From Bacteroidales bacterium (GTDB taxonomy: Bacteria > Bacteroidota > Bacteroidia > Bacteroidales > UBA932): a stretch of 45,204 nt of DNA. Location: positions 1 to 45,204 of the forward strand of contig JAMPAT010000029.1 of assembly GCA_023667095.1 (NCBI GenBank). Reading direction: 5' to 3'. The notes below the pieces were generated by a model that was not told where the DNA came from, ran no database searches, and saw nothing but the letters and a program-made list of their open reading frames with translations. The first letter of the stretch is position 1. The number at the start of each line of letters is the position of its first letter. The position numbers were made by a program, and so were the translations under genes. This document shows positions 45,140 to 45,204 of the stretch, one piece after another.

Positions 45140-45204
45140 AAAAATAAGTTCAAAAAAAGTTTTCAAAAAAGATTAAAAAAGTTTGGAAGTAAATATAAAA
45201 GTCG
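45140..45204 (+). promoter_or_regulatory. Left half of a strong rightward promoter cut by the window edge
   Basis: A-tracts at about 45140-45144, 45152-45158, 45165-45170 and 45175-45180 recur every 10-13 bases, and TTTG follows at 45182-45185. This resembles the UP-like A-tracts plus -33 box found before rRNA, tRNA and ribosomal-protein genes in Bacteroidota. With a 19-21 base spacer the -7 box would begin at 45205-45207, just outside the window. A 6-bp dyad at 45117-45122/45125-45130 lies between this region and the tricorn promoter. Confidence 0.45.

Overview
The window looks like chromosomal DNA of a member of the order Bacteroidales (phylum Bacteroidota). Four things support this. The primary sigma factor is short and lacks region 1.1. 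Promoters carry the phylum-specific -7 element TAnnTTTG, often with a -33 TTTG or TTG about 19-20 bases upstream. Shine-Dalgarno sequences are weak or absent. Several proteins are of types typical of the group: a BNR_assoc_N sialidase, a tricorn-like S41 protease, a DUF5715 protein and a small acidic protein. I cannot name the genus. I see no prophage, insertion sequence, CRISPR array, rRNA or complete mobile element; nearly everything is housekeeping.

Layout, left to right. 1-175: the 5' end of a leftward AAA-ATPase-like (DUF1703-type) gene running off the edge. 319-993: a DUF5715 protein with peptidase-like metal-ligand spacing, convergent with pckA across a hairpin terminator. 2662-2930: a 269-base divergent intergenic region between pckA and recQ with several hairpins and a short stretch resembling the 5' part of RNase P RNA. 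4701-14100: six tightly packed leftward genes (tamB, an RsmI-like methyltransferase, folB, mtaB, an MBL-fold hydrolase, a sialidase). tamB diverges from tsaD and an FAD dehydrogenase (14199-16786). Then come a leftward vWA lipoprotein, the SRP RNA and cdd, with mnmA divergent from cdd and convergent with trpS across a terminator.

22022-26582: a BaiN/HI0933-type flavoprotein, a tRNA-Thr(CGU) followed by a GC-rich duplicated 43-base repeat, and a leftward dnaN - exonuclease - FAH-like operon. 26734-32608: a rightward operon htrA - rpoD - argS - ygiQ, followed by a separately promoted 117-residue acidic protein. From 45022 leftward to 33133 eight genes lie head to tail (tricorn-like protease, mannosyl-phosphopolyprenol synthase, pyrC, EamA permease, ClC channel, tex, nhaC) and end at a 14-bp terminator hairpin shared with the acidic protein; counted strictly these are seven genes. 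The right edge (45131-45204) holds A-tracts and a -33-like box pointing right, as if a strong promoter were cut by the window end.

Functionally the region serves central metabolism (PEP carboxykinase, dihydroorotase, dihydroneopterin aldolase), tRNA modification and charging (MtaB, TsaD, MnmA, TrpS, ArgS; TsaD and MtaB act in succession on A37), replication and repair (DnaN, RecQ, exonuclease), protein export and envelope quality control (SRP RNA, TamB, HtrA) and ion transport. No clearly new multi-gene system is visible. The best leads are non-coding: the recQ leader, the repeat pair behind tRNA-Thr, the repeated octamer at the trpS promoter and the truncated promoter at the right edge. Among proteins, the FAH-like third gene of the dnaN operon and the long MnmA insertion stand out.
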